From assembly GCA_918026815.1 (NCBI GenBank), contig CAKJVC010000068.1:558001-622000 (forward strand): DNA of 64,000 bases, in the 5' to 3' direction. Source of the DNA: Chalara sp. BL73. Lineage: Eukaryota; Ascomycota; Leotiomycetes; Helotiales. Made by a program: the position numbers and the translations under genes. Below, piece by piece: positions 1 through 11,710 of this stretch (position 1 is the stretch's first letter; each line of letters starts with the position of its first letter). The notes beneath the pieces are model-generated. The model had not been told where the DNA came from, did no database searches, and was given only the letters and a program-made list of their open reading frames with translations.

Positions 1-1
1 C

Positions 2-670
2 CAGAGTGTTCGGATTCAGGAAGACATTATTTTCAGGCAGCCTAGCCCCAAGGCTTATATTGGTGAGGACAACATTCTAATATATTTAAGCTTACGTATG
101 CTTGCACTGTCGTTGGAGAGATTTCATGTTGGCAATATCGAATATTATAGCCACACACCTATAACCAGAGATATGGAGACAGGCCAGCAAGTCGAAAACT
201 GTTTCCACTTCCTCGGTAGTGGTCGAATAAATGCCAAATACTTTAAAACGATGCCAGCCAATGGTCGAGCGAGAGAAATTGATGCCGAGAAAGAAGATCA
301 ATTCTTTCTACTCGTAAATCATGTGATTAGCTTAATTGGGCGACTTCTGTTTCTGCGTAAAGCGGTATACTTCCCGGTTGTTTTCTGCGCCTTAGGTATC
401 TTATCCAGGACTTGGCCTTTCATTGACAACCGTCTTGTGCCAGTATATGGCATTAGACTTCGAATCCGCACTTTTTGCAGATTTTACATTAGTTGCGCAA
501 AGGGGTGCCATCCATTCCATTACAATCAAGTTCAAACTCTGGCACAATATAGCCAGTGGGTCAAGGGAGATCAGATGTCTGTCAATTATTTTACTTGGCT
601 CCAGGAGCCATGGCATGAATATATGAAATGTAAGTTTCTACGGGCATTTCATCATGCAATCATTCTCTAA
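2..670 (+). CDS. Unidentified open frame at the window edge (5' end missing)
   Basis: One frame is open from base 2 to the stop at 670; the first in-frame ATG is at 98, giving 190 residues from there. It has a hydrophobic stretch near residues 70-100 (the LLFLRKAVYFPVVFCALGI region) and several Cys and His, but I recognise no domain. Shorter open frames overlap it on both strands (423-626 plus, 401-616 minus), so the reading direction is not secure. It may be the 3' end of a gene starting outside the window, a relic, or chance. I can suggest no function. Confidence 0.2.
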   Translation, partial: QSVRIQEDIIFRQPSPKAYIGEDNILIYLSLRMLALSLERFHVGNIEYYSHTPITRDMETGQQVENCFHFLGSGRINAKYFKTMPANGRAREIDAEKEDQFFLLVNHVISLIGRLLFLRKAVYFPVVFCALGILSRTWPFIDNRLVPVYGIRLRIRTFCRFYISCAKGCHPFHYNQVQTLAQYSQWVKGDQMSVNYFTWLQEPWHEYMKCKFLRAFHHAIIL

Positions 671-1160
671 CTCAAGTGTGCAGCTGCAGGGTCTTTAGAG
701 GACTTCCCACAAGAGGAAGAAAGCCTTGAGCATAAGTTTAACCTGGCTTTTGGATGACCCTTAATATGAGATTGTGGTTGAACTGGTCACAACTTGGAAA
801 CATCTATATGTTCATATGGATAGGCTTCAGACACAAGCTTGAGAGCATTCAATTTTGACCTAGTAGCCGACCATATCTACCAACCTCATCAGTTTCAAAT
901 ATCGTTCAAGATGACCTGGTCCTCTATTATTCTAGGTAGACAATGATACATTTTCCCGCTGTCGCAAAAGAAGTAGTGAATTACTTCATGAGCTTCTTGG
1001 AATCTCTCCCTTGGTTGGTTTGGGGTCGCATTGGGCAGCAACCAAAACGTATCGATTCAGAACAATATGCGATCAATACCCGCAAAAGTGAGCTTCATTT
1101 TGTCTACTTTTACATGCTATCTTTGTGACGTACTTGAACAGCCCATTCTCTTTTCACTCT

Positions 1161-2883
1161 CTATTTCCCTTTTACATCCTCAGCCGAAAGCTCCATCACC
1201 TTGTCAGACCCTGAAAACACAACATTCCACTTGCCCTCCGCATTACCGCCTTTTCTCGGTGCTATTTCTACCAGAATATCGTGGTCAGGCTGCGGAATCG
1301 TAGTCCACATCTCCGCATTCTCAGTCGTTGGCCGCACCCATTTCCCATTTACGGGCGTTATATCAAAGCGCAGCGCCATCAGCGCAGCGAAACCTATAAT
1401 CTCTGTGCTCGCAAAGTGGCGGCCAGGGCAGAGCGTGGTACCGCCCCCAAAACTGCGGAAAGCGATCGGGTTAGGCCGTTTATTGTTCGCCGACCGGACA
1501 AAGCGTCTGTGGTCGAACTCGGCCACGTTCTCGCCCCAGATGGATGGATAGCTATGCTGCACCGCACCGGGTATCATGACCGTGCCGCCTTTCTTCAGGA
1601 GGTATTTGCCGTCCAGCATGTGGTCCTCCATGACGACGCGGACAGACGTGCCGATGCTGTGAAAGCGGAGGACTTCTTGCAAGGTAGAGAGTAAGATGGG
1701 ACAGGAAGTTTTGATATCGGATAGATCGATCTTATGTCCACCAGGCTCCTCGACCACAATTTTAGAAAGCTCGCCCCGGACTTCCTCTAGAACAATTGGA
1801 TCAGAGAAGACGTGATAGATGAGCCAGAACCCTGCGGGTCCGGTGTTGGCAATTACGGCGAGTGCTCCGCCGATCTCAAATCGGGCTATATCGGCCATGG
1901 TGACGTTGTATTCTAAGCTATGGTCGACCCGAGCTTTGACTAGAGCCGAGCCTTGTTCGTATCCTTTATCGTTGAAGTACCGTTTCATGGCCACGGCAAT
2001 AAGCTCTCGTGCTTGCAAGCTCTTCCTCGCTAATATCGATGGGAGCAGGTTTATCAAAAGTATGACAATTCCTGGACCGAATCTCCTGTGCCGACCATTA
2101 ATGTTAAAATTTCAATACGTAAAACGAAGGTTTCCTACCAGAAGGCCGCTTCGACGGCAGGGTCTTTGAAAGGATTCATGGGACCATATACCGCGTCCGT
2201 AGTAGCAATTGAGAGCTCATGAACAGCCCATTCAAACAGTTTAGCACGTTTGGGAGGTCGAGATACCAGCCTTTCTACTATTTCCGCAACATTCTGAATC
2301 GCAGCACGATTCATAGCATCAAGATTGGTACCTGGGGATAGGGCAGGGTGGATTGCTTTGCTGAAGGTGACGGCGAACGCATTTCCCCAATTGCCATCCT
2401 TGGGGTCCAAATCTTTGTTCAAGATAGCTTCTGCCGTCTTGCTCGCGCCCATGGCGTTCACGACGGCTCTGACTTCGATTGGAGGAAATGCAAGGATCGC
2501 GGACTGCCGTTGAACTGCTGTGATGAGCGCTGTGGAGTTTACAACGTAGATCCGAGAGCCTGGTAACCTCAATGTATAGATGGGCAAATTATACTTATCT
2601 CTAGATGAATCCCACCACCATTAGTTAAGGGCTCTCAAAGTCTGCCTCTGGTCATGTGACTACAATGCAGATTATGGGGTCAAATCTCTGGACCGAAGTC
2701 TCACCTAAGATAGGTATGAAAATGCGTTTTATTTGCTATCATACTCAGTATTGGCCCGATAAAGGGGACCGACGTTTTGATGGCGGTCGGTTCCTTTGCA
2801 TCTTGGGTGAGATGGAGGAGCAGACGGAGGAAGAGGTAGGCTGGTGCCACCGCGCCGAGCACGACCGCAAGCACTGAGGCCAT
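1161..2883 (-). CDS. Cytochrome P450 (CYP7/CYP8-like), 3 exons, 521 aa
   Basis: Heme-thiolate monooxygenase, probably anchored in the ER membrane; substrate unknown. Exons are 2883-2705, 2600-2139 and 2085-1161; both introns (104 and 53 bp) are GT-AG and keep frame. Residues 1-26 form a hydrophobic anchor (MASVLAVVLGAVAPAYLFL), followed by a Pro-containing hinge. The I-helix segment near 292-300 reads ANTGPAGFW, the K-helix ExxR is EVLR near 350-353, and the heme loop FGGGTTLCPG near 425-434 places the Cys ligand near 432. A full-length size and all core motifs argue for an intact gene. The Asn-Thr-Gly-Pro I-helix in place of the usual acid-Thr pair resembles CYP7/CYP8 enzymes (sterol hydroxylases, prostacyclin synthase), so the chemistry could be hydroxylation or isomerisation. 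No biosynthetic partner genes lie next to it. Confidence 0.9.
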
Positions 2884-4024
2884 AACGTCGTGAATCTGGA
2901 AGCGACCTCAATAAGAAAGTTCAATGTGTGAACTAAAGCTTTTGCTCTCGCTCTGGTTGTTTTCGTCCCGTTTGATTCGGGGTTATGAGGAGAGACTTGG
3001 AGTGACCAAAGTTATCCTTGTCGACTTTGATGAAGCGAGATCTTTCTGGACGTACAACGGCAGGCCAAGGTTGAGTGCTTCGAAAGCGGTCAAAGAAACA
3101 CTACGGATGAAAAGCCCACTATGTTTCGCCAGGCATCAGATATAGCCATAAATTTGTTATTGGGTCGTCCCTGAGCCTCGTAATATATAGTTACTTAATT
3201 TTACCAGTTTCATAGAATGTTGCCGTGACGATGTAAGCCCATAAAGCTCAGACCACCTGCCTACGCGACACAAGTTTTGGCGCCTTAACTCGTCACTATC
3301 GTACATTTTGGTGCTCTAAAATCAATGCTAAGAAAAGAGCCCTTTGAGATGCAACCAACCGTAATGATTATATTCTTTGCTCAACTGAAGCATTTCGTTA
3401 ATAACTTTAAGACGGACCGCTTGATCTATAAATAGATTTACACCTTAGTGTATGATGATTAAGCGCCCAACCCCAATCATGATGACACACTTCTCTTGTA
3501 GCTCTGTCTTCCACTGGAAAATATTCATAGGGCTGAAAGAAATCAAAGCTATTGAATGGCAGTGCTGCATTAGATCGTAATGCCCGGAAAAAGAAACAAG
3601 CGAGTAGGGGCTGGACGGCAGTAAGCGAGGCACCAAACAACCTGCTTCGTCTCACCCCCAACATCCTGAAAAGTATGGGGGCGGACCGCTTCTCTCTTAT
3701 CCATTGGATCAAATATGTCAGCGTTGCTTTTCGATCCGTCTTGAAAGTATTTTCATAACGGTGCTGCAGGAGCCTAAGACTGAATCCGCGAATGGTAAAG
3801 CTGGCCCATCTTCCAAAAAAGACTTGGCACAAGAGACCTCGCATAACAGCCACGCTTCGCCTGTAACTATTCAGGAAAAAATGTGGGGGTAAGCCGCACG
3901 ATTACTATGTCCTCTTGGGGGTGGTACAGTAAGCATATATACTTATACATGCATGTATATCTGCGTCCTGAAAGCGATAATCAACTTTCACCACGCTATT
4001 AGCAGTAGTCTTCGCGGTATCATA
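2884..4024. other. Intergenic region between divergent P450 and 7TM genes
   Basis: About 1.1 kb separates the start codons of two divergently transcribed genes, so both promoters should lie here. Short open frames exist (2924-3145 plus; 3407-3853 minus, 148 codons), but none reads like a known protein or has convincing splice partners. A T/A-rich alternating stretch with ATGCAT (about 3935-3962) lies roughly 60-90 bp before the 7TM start and may be its core promoter. Confidence 0.5.
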
Positions 4025-5405
4025 ATGTCGACAAATGATGCTTATGTAGGGGCGGTGGCTACAACAGATCTGCTGGTCTCTCTACCAGCATTCCATGTAC
4101 GTATATTTATCTTTCATACTTGATTTCCTCTAACGATTTCTAGGGAATTGTTTGGGCTTGTTTTGCTCTTTGCACAATCGCCTTGAGCATCCGCATATAC
4201 ATCAGATATGCTTGTTTCCACCGTCTTCTCGTGGACGACTGCCTCATGATTGTCTCCTTAGGCACCTTCCTTGCCGCCACCATTGAGAATCAGCTACACT
4301 TGAAGTACATCTATACTCTAGTCAATGTTAGCAATGGCAAGGAATTGCCAACTGAACACTTTTTGACAGATATTCAAAAAGGCTTGCGTAGTTTTGGGAC
4401 AGCCATAATTCTGATCTACATAGGTATTTGGCTCATCAAGCTAAATTTCTTATTCTTTTTCAGGCGGCTCGGCGCTCAAGTCACATCATACGTTATCTTC
4501 TGGTGGTTAGTGCTCGGCTTCACAATTGCTTGTGGAGCGGTGAGCTTCGGAGTCGTCCAGTATCACTGCTTGTTCGGCCCTGTCGAAGATATCATTACAG
4601 TTTGCAGCATGCCGTCGGTCGTTAGGCAGACCTACACCTACTTCAAAGTATCGTGTATTGTCGATGTGGTATCTGATGCATTGAGTACGCATTTTTAATC
4701 TCTGGCAGACTATGACGCAAAAAGAGACAGCAGCACTGACTGACAAATGGTAGTTCTTTGCTTTCCGATTTCTATCCTTTGGAAAATTCGGATCAGTATC
4801 CGGAAAAAGATCACCCTATCGGCAGTCTTTTCTCTAGTTATATTCACCATGGCTGTTACTATTGTCAGAGGCAGCATATTCGGTGGTGTATATAAGAGCA
4901 TCGATGAGGATAATATGAGGGAGATGAATGTCGCCTGGATATGGTTCTGGTTCTCTATTGAATTTACTGTTGGTAAGTACAGGTCCAATCTTCCTTATGA
5001 AGAAAGCTTTTGCTGACTTTTTGGATTACAGCATTCATCATCGCTTGCATTGTGTCTTTCCGCGCTCTCTTCGCCCAAAAAGAAAAGAAAGCCGAAGAAA
5101 GAGAACGCGAGTCTCGCGAGCGCAAATACAGGGAAGCACAAGGCGTTGTTGACATAGGCAACAATAGTATTGGGCGGCGTGCAAGACAGATCCACGACAG
5201 TCTTCTCGATACACTGAGAAGCACCGAACGTGGTGAAGACACACTGGACATCACTGCACTCGCCACGCCAACGCCCAGACTCAGTCTGGAGATTGTCCGC
5301 GAGGAGATTGCGCGAGATCGGCAGAACTCAGACACTACTCTACAGAACTCTAATTCTGGCTCTGTAGACTACACATACTCTGTTGAAGCGACAAATAAGG
5401 TTTGA
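4025..5405 (+). CDS. Rhodopsin-like (PTH11-type) seven-helix membrane protein, 4 exons, 401 aa
   Basis: Exons 4025-4096, 4144-4684, 4754-4972 and 5032-5405 join in frame across three short GT-AG introns (47, 69 and 59 bp). The protein has a run of hydrophobic helices with hallmarks of the fungal 'Rhodopsin domain' integral membrane family: a VDDCLMIVS-type segment after the first helix, KLNFLFFFRRLG in the middle, FKVSCIVDVVSDALILCFPI before the sixth helix, and a basic stretch after it. The C-terminal tail, from about residue 285, is cytosolic-looking and very rich in Lys, Glu and Arg (KEKKAEERERESRER), probably helical or coiled. In this family some members act as plasma-membrane sensors of surface or host cues; the ligand here is unknown. 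The ATG at 4025 was chosen because its 24-residue first exon splices cleanly into the first helix. Confidence 0.85.
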
Positions 5406-6017
5406 ACGTAACAAACTTTAGAGTTAGAACTGAGGAAGACATCCTGAAGAGTCGGGCATAAGTAGCGAGGAAATCTGATTACTAGAACCCGAAGGAATGA
5501 TATGGTTACCTCAGATGTTTTGATGCTAGACAGGCTCTCAAACCCAAATCCTATTCTAATTAGAACCTAGACTCGCATAACGTAGTAGGATTATTAAGCA
5601 AATGGCAAGCACTGCAAGTAATACAGACCAATATCAAGACATTCCTTATAATGCTATTCGATCTAGCATAGACTGACAAGGAGCGACGTTAAACAACTTC
5701 AACCTCGATCCACCATTCAAATTAAATGAAACCCATTAAAATCATGTACTGTACTGTAAAATGGTGTCCTTACTTATGCAAGATCCAAAAAAAAGTAAAA
5801 GTAAAATATTGCGAGAATAAGAGACCAGCACGCCACCAAACAATAGGTGATAGGTTCAATGGTGCCTCACCTCACAGTCGTAGGTTTATGCAGAGAGTCT
5901 TCAGCGAATTACCCAATCCCCCTGGATAATATCAAAGAGTGATAAGGGCCGAGCCAAAGAGGTGTGCTTGGTGGTGTGCCTTCTATGCGCTAATGAAAGT
6001 CCAGATCATGGGCGAAA
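5406..6017. other. Intergenic region between convergent genes
   Basis: About 0.6 kb between the stop codons of the 7TM gene and the ankyrin/C2H2 gene. It should hold both 3' untranslated regions. It is A/T-rich in places (poly-A patch near 5787) and I see no gene. If the C-terminal zinc finger of the neighbouring gene is completed by another exon, that exon would lie at 5860-6000; I could not find one with clear splice sites. Confidence 0.4.
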
Positions 6018-9000
6018 CTAAAACTTTCCTCGAAAACTTTTGTCACACCCCGGAAAGGGACATCTGTAGGATTTGCGATTAGAGCGGCTTGCCAATATTT
6101 TCGTGCCTTCTAATACTTCCGATATTTCCGGTTCGTTGCTTGTTTTCCCTGAAGGGTTGTAGCCGCATTTACACCCGGGCAATATTTCATGCTGCGCAGG
6201 CCTTAAGCCATTATCTAAGTAGGGTTTGTTCAAAAGGCAGTCTTTCAGCATTCCGGGAGGTGGTTGGTGGTTTTCCTTGATGACAGGTAACGGGCAGGTA
6301 GGGCTCCACGTAGAATGGGAAGATTTGTCCCTTTCTGGCAATTTGTATTTCCAAGGTGGAGGGCGTTGTGAGTACGGAGAGTTTGAGCGGAATCTGCGGC
6401 TTGTCTTGGGGTGAATTTGGAGATTTGGTCTGTTATTGCCGTAGATAGATTTGCGCATGTTGTCTTTCATGTTCAACCGCCTATATACTAGATCGGCGCG
6501 AGTCTGGTGTGCCACCAAAGGCGTTGAAGGGTATTCTTCGGGTATGGGCACGGTGCCATGTATTGGATATGGAGGTAGAATTGTACCTGTAACTGGTAAT
6601 AGCGGCCCGCCAATGGCAGAGGAGATCGTCAAGTTAGGTGTTGGACACATAGTGGACGGGCCCCCTTGCCAATCTCTCCCTTGCTCAAAGATGTATGGTC
6701 CTGCATAAATTTCTGGTCCTTGGAAGCCACAGCTGGTTGCCATAGTTGGCGGTTCATATAATAACCTGTAGTCATTTGTTGAGAAAGAGGACATCGAATC
6801 TGTTGGTCCCCAGTCATTTAAAGCTCCAAAATTAAGAGTTGGTCCTTGCGGCATTTCTGCGATAGATGGAAGGGCCTGCATTTCATATATCGATGTATCT
6901 GATAACTCATGCAAAAGTCCTTGAGGAGACAAAAGGGTCCCCATTTCACGTACCGATGTATTTTGTAACTCTGCGATGGAAATTTCATTAAATCGCTCAG
7001 GCAGAGGTGTTGAAATTACGCCGCAGGAAAAAGTGGTAATCTGAGCTGATTCGGTTCTACGTGTAGGTCTATCTATGAGGGAGTTGTATCCAGTAATTAA
7101 CGTCTCCCTGCCGGTGCTTAGGAGGCGTTGGCGGACGTTGGGTTTCCGCGGTATAAATCTTTTCTCTATCGACTTATAGAGGGTGGCCAATTTTCCTTGA
7201 TATAGGTCGCGGCATCCTTGAGATTGGCACTTGCCAATACTTTCTAGATTTCCAGTGTCCAGGCAAATATAGCGACGCTCGCGTCTCAGAAGGAATGGAC
7301 ACGTTTTAAGATGTATAAGCATGCGATCTGCGTGATCAAAGAGCACCTCGCACCCAATTAAAGGGCAAGTTCGTCTCTCGGTTTCAGAGATTCGAGGTGA
7401 CAGATTGCGGGTATAGGCAACCCAATTAAGGAATTGGCGATTGGACTTTGAAGACTTGACAGAGTTATCATAGAAATTATTCTCTTGGATTCTTAAGGAG
7501 GATGGATACGAGTCTGCTACAGCAGGTCCCGATGCAGCCTTCGTTCGAAAATCGTGTAAGAGGAATGAGCCATGCTGGAACTCTGTTGCCTTAGCTCGCA
7601 CATCCATAATTTCATTTTTGTCGGAAGCACCAACCAAAGCATTGGCGCTCGCTAAGACATTAAGCTTTCGCTCGATCCCTTCATTGATCTTGGATGATAG
7701 TGTACTCTGAGGCTTAGAATAAGGCGCTGTAAACTCCTCAATAACACTGACCTGTGCTTTCCCCCCAGCGTCGACCAAAAATGCTATACAGGAAAGTATT
7801 TGTGCGTATAGCGAGTCTTGGCCATCCTGCTGAGCTTGGGCCAATCGAACCGTAGCATGTGTCAGAACACTGTTCTTGTGATATGTTCTTGTGTTTGGAT
7901 TTGCTCCCTGACTCAGAAGAAGCGCAACTGCCTCCTCAAGGCCATGATGTATAGCGAGACTAAGAGCTGTATATCCTCGACGGTCGCGTATATGGATGTT
8001 CGATTTTTTAACTAGGTTAGAGATGTCGGATAATGGTATAGGGTTCTGTCCCCAGTTTTTGAGTACAGCGATCAATTCTGTGTTTCCATTCTCATCGATC
8101 TCACTATGTCGAGTAAATGTCTGAATTGCGTCAGGAATATCACAGGGTATTGGCACGCCGCACGCAGTCAACAATGTTTTTGAAAGGTGAATGTAGTCAA
8201 TTTCGAGCTTCCAACTAAAGGCCGTGTCGTAAAGTCTTGAAGCAGCTGTTTTACCACTGTGGTCCAAAGACAAAAAGTCAAAGCCTTGCTTCGATGCAGT
8301 CTCCAAGATCGACAGAAACTCAGAGAAAACCATCTTTTTCGCAGTTCCAAGGACATGCATATAGGTTTCTCCTGACGAATTTAGAACTTGATTTTCAGTA
8401 CCCGACAAGGACAATAATTTGACAGTTGCGGGATAATTACCAGCAGCCGCGGCATGGTGAAGAGGCGTATTTCCGAAGCGGTCAAGAGGAGTAGGCTGAA
8501 TGATATCGATTGTTGAAGTTCTGGCTCGTGCATGGAAACTAGAGAAAAAGCATGTGGAGCATTTGAAGTTATACAGGCAGTTTTCAGCCGAAAGTCCACA
8601 ACATGGTCTGTTCGTTAATGATATTTCTTGGTAGTCTGATGGTCTTGTTTGAATTTGATCCTCTGAATCAAACTTGGTTTCATCCACGAGTTCATTCCAG
8701 GTCATGCGCTCGCTTTCAGATAAACCAAGCCGGGCCGATATTTGGCTTCTACGTGAGGATGAACTGATTGAAGAGATGAGGCTAGACCTCCAAGAGTTCG
8801 TCGCCGACAATACCGATTCCACATGGCTAATAGAGCGTGACAACTTCGATGACGTAAAATCCCGCATGCTTTGAAATCCAGTAGATCGTGTCTTTGGAAG
8901 ATTATTCGCCTTTCCGACCGCGCTTAGTTCGTATTTAGGCGTATTGTTTTCTGAGGAAGAGATATGCGTCGCAGGCTCCTCTTCACAAGCTGTCTCCGTA

Positions 9001-9659
9001 CTGTTTTGAAGGTTATCTTCTGCCTGAATTGCATGTTCAGTCCCCAGCCGCCCTCCAATACTATTTAATTCTCGTGCCCTATACACCTCTGGAGCTTCAG
9101 TGACCACTACCTCTTTATCGCTATAGAAGTGGTTATCACATTCCGACATGCTTGGATTATAGGCACAGTCTAGTTTCGTATTGATCGAAAACTCTTGGAC
9201 TGAACTAGAGTCAGCTACAAATTTGACAAAACAATCGGCCGGAATACCAGTGCTTCCTTTAATAGCTCTTTCACTAGTAGTTATGGAATTCTCCAACCGA
9301 ATGTAGCGGCCGGTCTTTCGCTGCTTGTGCTGTTGCCTCGAAACGTTAAGCTGCCCAAGCCGGGTTTTCATTTGCGATATACCTTTCGGCCGATACTGGC
9401 GCCAATTCTTTCTATTATTTGGCAGTAATAAGCCGATTTGTGATGAAATACTCCGAGCACTTTATAACCTTTAGCTTTTAATTATGTCTGTATTTGTAGA
9501 GAGTTACCTGGGACTGAAATGCCCTCCTTCAATTTCTTCAAACACCTCCTTAATCTCCTCGATTGTGATATCCGCAAGAATCCACATTCGAGCAAGCTTT
9601 CGATTTCGTGAGGCTGTCCAGGACAGGCGTGGACGCCCGCCCAAACTAGTTGGCGCCAT
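6018..9659 (-). CDS. Large ankyrin-repeat protein with C2H2-type zinc fingers, 2 exons, about 1181 aa
   Basis: Exon 1 is 9659-9508 (50 codons plus 2 nt), followed by a 96-bp intron (9412-9507). Exon 2 runs from 9411 to the stop at 6018. Exon 1 encodes a basic helical segment (WTASRNRKLARMWILADI, then an EEIKEVFEEIEGG helix) resembling the small N-terminal Clr5-like DNA-binding-type segment seen in many fungal ankyrin proteins. Exon 2 carries Ser/Thr-rich disorder, an ankyrin repeat near protein residues 360-395 (DRFGNTPLHHAAAAGN), a second near 525-560 (DRRGYTALSLAIHHGLEEA), a Cys/His-rich unit near 733-755 (CPLIGCEVLFDHADRMLIH), a long Pro/Tyr/Ser-rich region, and a terminal CPFPGCDKSF that is only half a C2H2 finger. 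A nuclear regulatory or scaffold role is inferred from this layout, not shown. The C-terminus may be incomplete. Confidence 0.8.
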
Positions 9660-10926
9660 CGAACTCCTCAACCTGCACAGATGGTCTTTCGGGGTAGTTC
9701 TTCATACCAGGGTGAGGTGGTTCAAGGGGTGCCAATGCTATAGACTAGTCCTAGTTTCCAAGCTTATATGGTTCAACTTGAAAATTATCTAGGTCGTGAT
9801 TCAAGATCTGGAATTCTTGTTCAGGTTTGTCAGGTAAATGAGCGCTACTGACAAGAGAGTTCAAAAGAAGTAGTGTAAGACGATGTTTTATCATTGTGTG
9901 TTGCACAGAGCCCAAACTCACATGGGTTTTTGCTTGCTGGAGACTACCTATCATCACAAATGTAGACCCTCAGCCACTCTACGTAAAAGTGCAGCCTGGT
10001 AGGTTTTTGCTTGCTCACGACCACCAATCACCACGAATACTGTATCCCAGCCACCTTGGCGTCAATAACCCACCACGTCTTTCGGGCGCGACTAATGCAC
10101 GACACTGTGATACAATGACCCCGCTTTAGCCTTACTTTTACTCACGAGACGAAGAAATTTCAAAGGAACTGAGCACACGGATATTCCATAGAAGATGGCC
10201 CTATGCATAATATCGGCTATAGTGAGAACTTTGCTTTTCCTCGAATCAGCAGTGATTGAGGATTTGTGATTTAAATAGAGTAGATTGGAAATTGTAAAGC
10301 GATACGTATGGGAAGTAAAACAGCCTTCTCTTCCCTCTTCCGCCTGGCTTCAATCTCAGGACAGTAAGCAGCTCCAACATTCTTTTCATTAATGGATGGA
10401 AAAGCGCTCTGAGCAAAGCTTGAACTCTCAGAATACACCAAAACTCCCCTAAATGGAACACAGGGCACGTCATAACCCGGCTGTTTCGGAAGACTGTTGT
10501 TGTGAGAGATGATCTGTAATCTGAACGCAGTAAATTACGCACTGGTCACAACAGAATACAATACCTTTCAAGCCTCCACTCCTATGAGTAGCTTATTAAA
10601 GAAGAAATGTCTAAAAATAGACACACAAAATCCCATGATTTTACGTGTAATATGTTTCTGCATGAGATGGAGCAGACTCTGGTAGAGATTTGGCCAGTTA
10701 TATCATCATGCAAAAACCCTTGACGTAAAATTTGGATATCAGAACTACTGAGAGAATTTACATCATGAGGGAGCATGCAAAAAAATAAAGTTGGTCATTT
10801 GCTTTCACAGAGACAAAGGCTGAGATATTTATTATCCTCAGATAATCTGTCTTGCTGCAAAAAGCAAGTGGATAGCAGAGCTGAATTATGAATATGAATG
10901 TGAGCAAGAGCATTTGTTACACAAAC
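9660..10926. other. Intergenic region between divergent zinc-finger genes
   Basis: About 1.27 kb upstream of both the large ankyrin/C2H2 gene and the small C2H2 gene. Contains an imperfect tandem pair (see the repeat at 9926). Several 60-100-codon frames exist on both strands, but none has family resemblance or splice partners. Confidence 0.4.
9926..10078 (+). repeat. Imperfect direct repeat, two copies, period 77 bp
   Basis: The 13-mer GTTTTTGCTTGCT occurs at 9926 and again at 10003. Similarity continues for about 50 bp (a run ending in CAGCCAC in both copies). The copies differ at many positions, so this is an old duplication or a pair of regulatory blocks. Confidence 0.55.
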
Positions 10927-11366
10927 ATGGATATTATACACTCAAATTCATCAAGTAAGATTAATTAACCCTTTTGCGGAAATCTTTGAGCTCACAGATA
11001 TTAACAGTCTTCGCAGCATCCAAGTCCCTGCATTGGCATCACATCTGCCTGTGGCTCGACTGCAATATCAATCACTCAACGCCATCACACCTCCTCGAGC
11101 ACTGGAAGTCAACACACCTCCCAGCAATTAGTTTGTTCTCTAAACTCCGACCTACAGATCAGATACACTTCTGTCTCTGGGGTGACTGTCGAAAACAATT
11201 CAAACGCCACAGTGATTTGGATCGCCACGCTAGATCCCTCCATATAGGTGTGCGCTGGGACTGCAGTGTCGTTGGGTGCTCAAACAATAAGGGGATAGGA
11301 TTTCCACGGCAAGATAAACTGAGGGCTCATGAGAAGCAGATCCACTGTGGTTATTACGGTCCATGA
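10927..11366 (+). CDS. Small C2H2 zinc-finger protein, 2 exons, 128 aa
   Basis: The long frame has no ATG of its own. An upstream exon 10927-10954 (ATG, ten codons) splices by a 53-bp GT-AG intron (10955-11007) to exon 11008-11366 in frame. The protein carries three Cys/His units: ICLWLDCN...HLLEHWKSTH, FCLWGDCRKQFKRHSDLDRHARSLH (a good C2H2 finger) and DCSVVGCSNNKGIGFPRQDKLRAHEKQIH. The C-x4-C spacing with CLWxDC is typical of Zic/Gli-like or fungal multi-finger proteins. It is small, with no activation domain visible, and could be a nucleic-acid-binding regulator or a fragment of a larger regulator. The finger pattern is clear; the first exon is the less certain part. Confidence 0.7.
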
Positions 11367-11710
11367 TGACATGAATTGAAAGAAGTGTGATCAAGCGCTT
11401 ACACGGGAGATATAGAGGAGGGAGTTTCAAACCAGCAAGCATTACCACTCATCAAGAACGAATTATACCTTATTTTACACACAGCAATTTGAATTAAACG
11501 ATGTACCCTCTCTTCTATGAACCGTTCCATACCGGGGGTCCCGGAAAAGGGTAGTCCTGCTTCTGTTAGCTCTCCGCACATAAAAAGTATAATCTTGAAA
11601 TGGGCAACAAACCAGAGTCTGCCACTCGGGCTTGATTGGCTCACCACCAGATGTCATCTAACGGGTATGAGTCAGAACTTGCTCTGTTATCAATTAGCTG
11701 GTCCCACATA
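11367..11710. other. Short intergenic region between convergent genes
   Basis: About 340 bp between the stop of the small C2H2 gene and the proposed stop of the AA9 gene. A minus-strand frame (11657-11475) could be appended to AA9 by splicing from the GTAAGT at about 11719 to an acceptor near 11658. The 60 residues this adds do not resemble any AA9 tail, so the shorter end was kept. Confidence 0.4.

Noticed and set aside
3407..3853. 148-codon minus-strand frame
   Set aside because: No domain, irregular composition, overlapping open frames on the other strand, and it lies in the shared promoter region of two divergent genes.
9484..9792. 102-codon plus-strand frame
   Set aside because: It is the antisense of exon 1 and the 5' UTR of the ankyrin/C2H2 gene, whose minus-strand reading is clearly coding.
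11475..11657. Extra C-terminal exon for the AA9 gene
   Set aside because: The splice is formally possible, but the added 60 residues do not resemble AA9 tails or any binding module.
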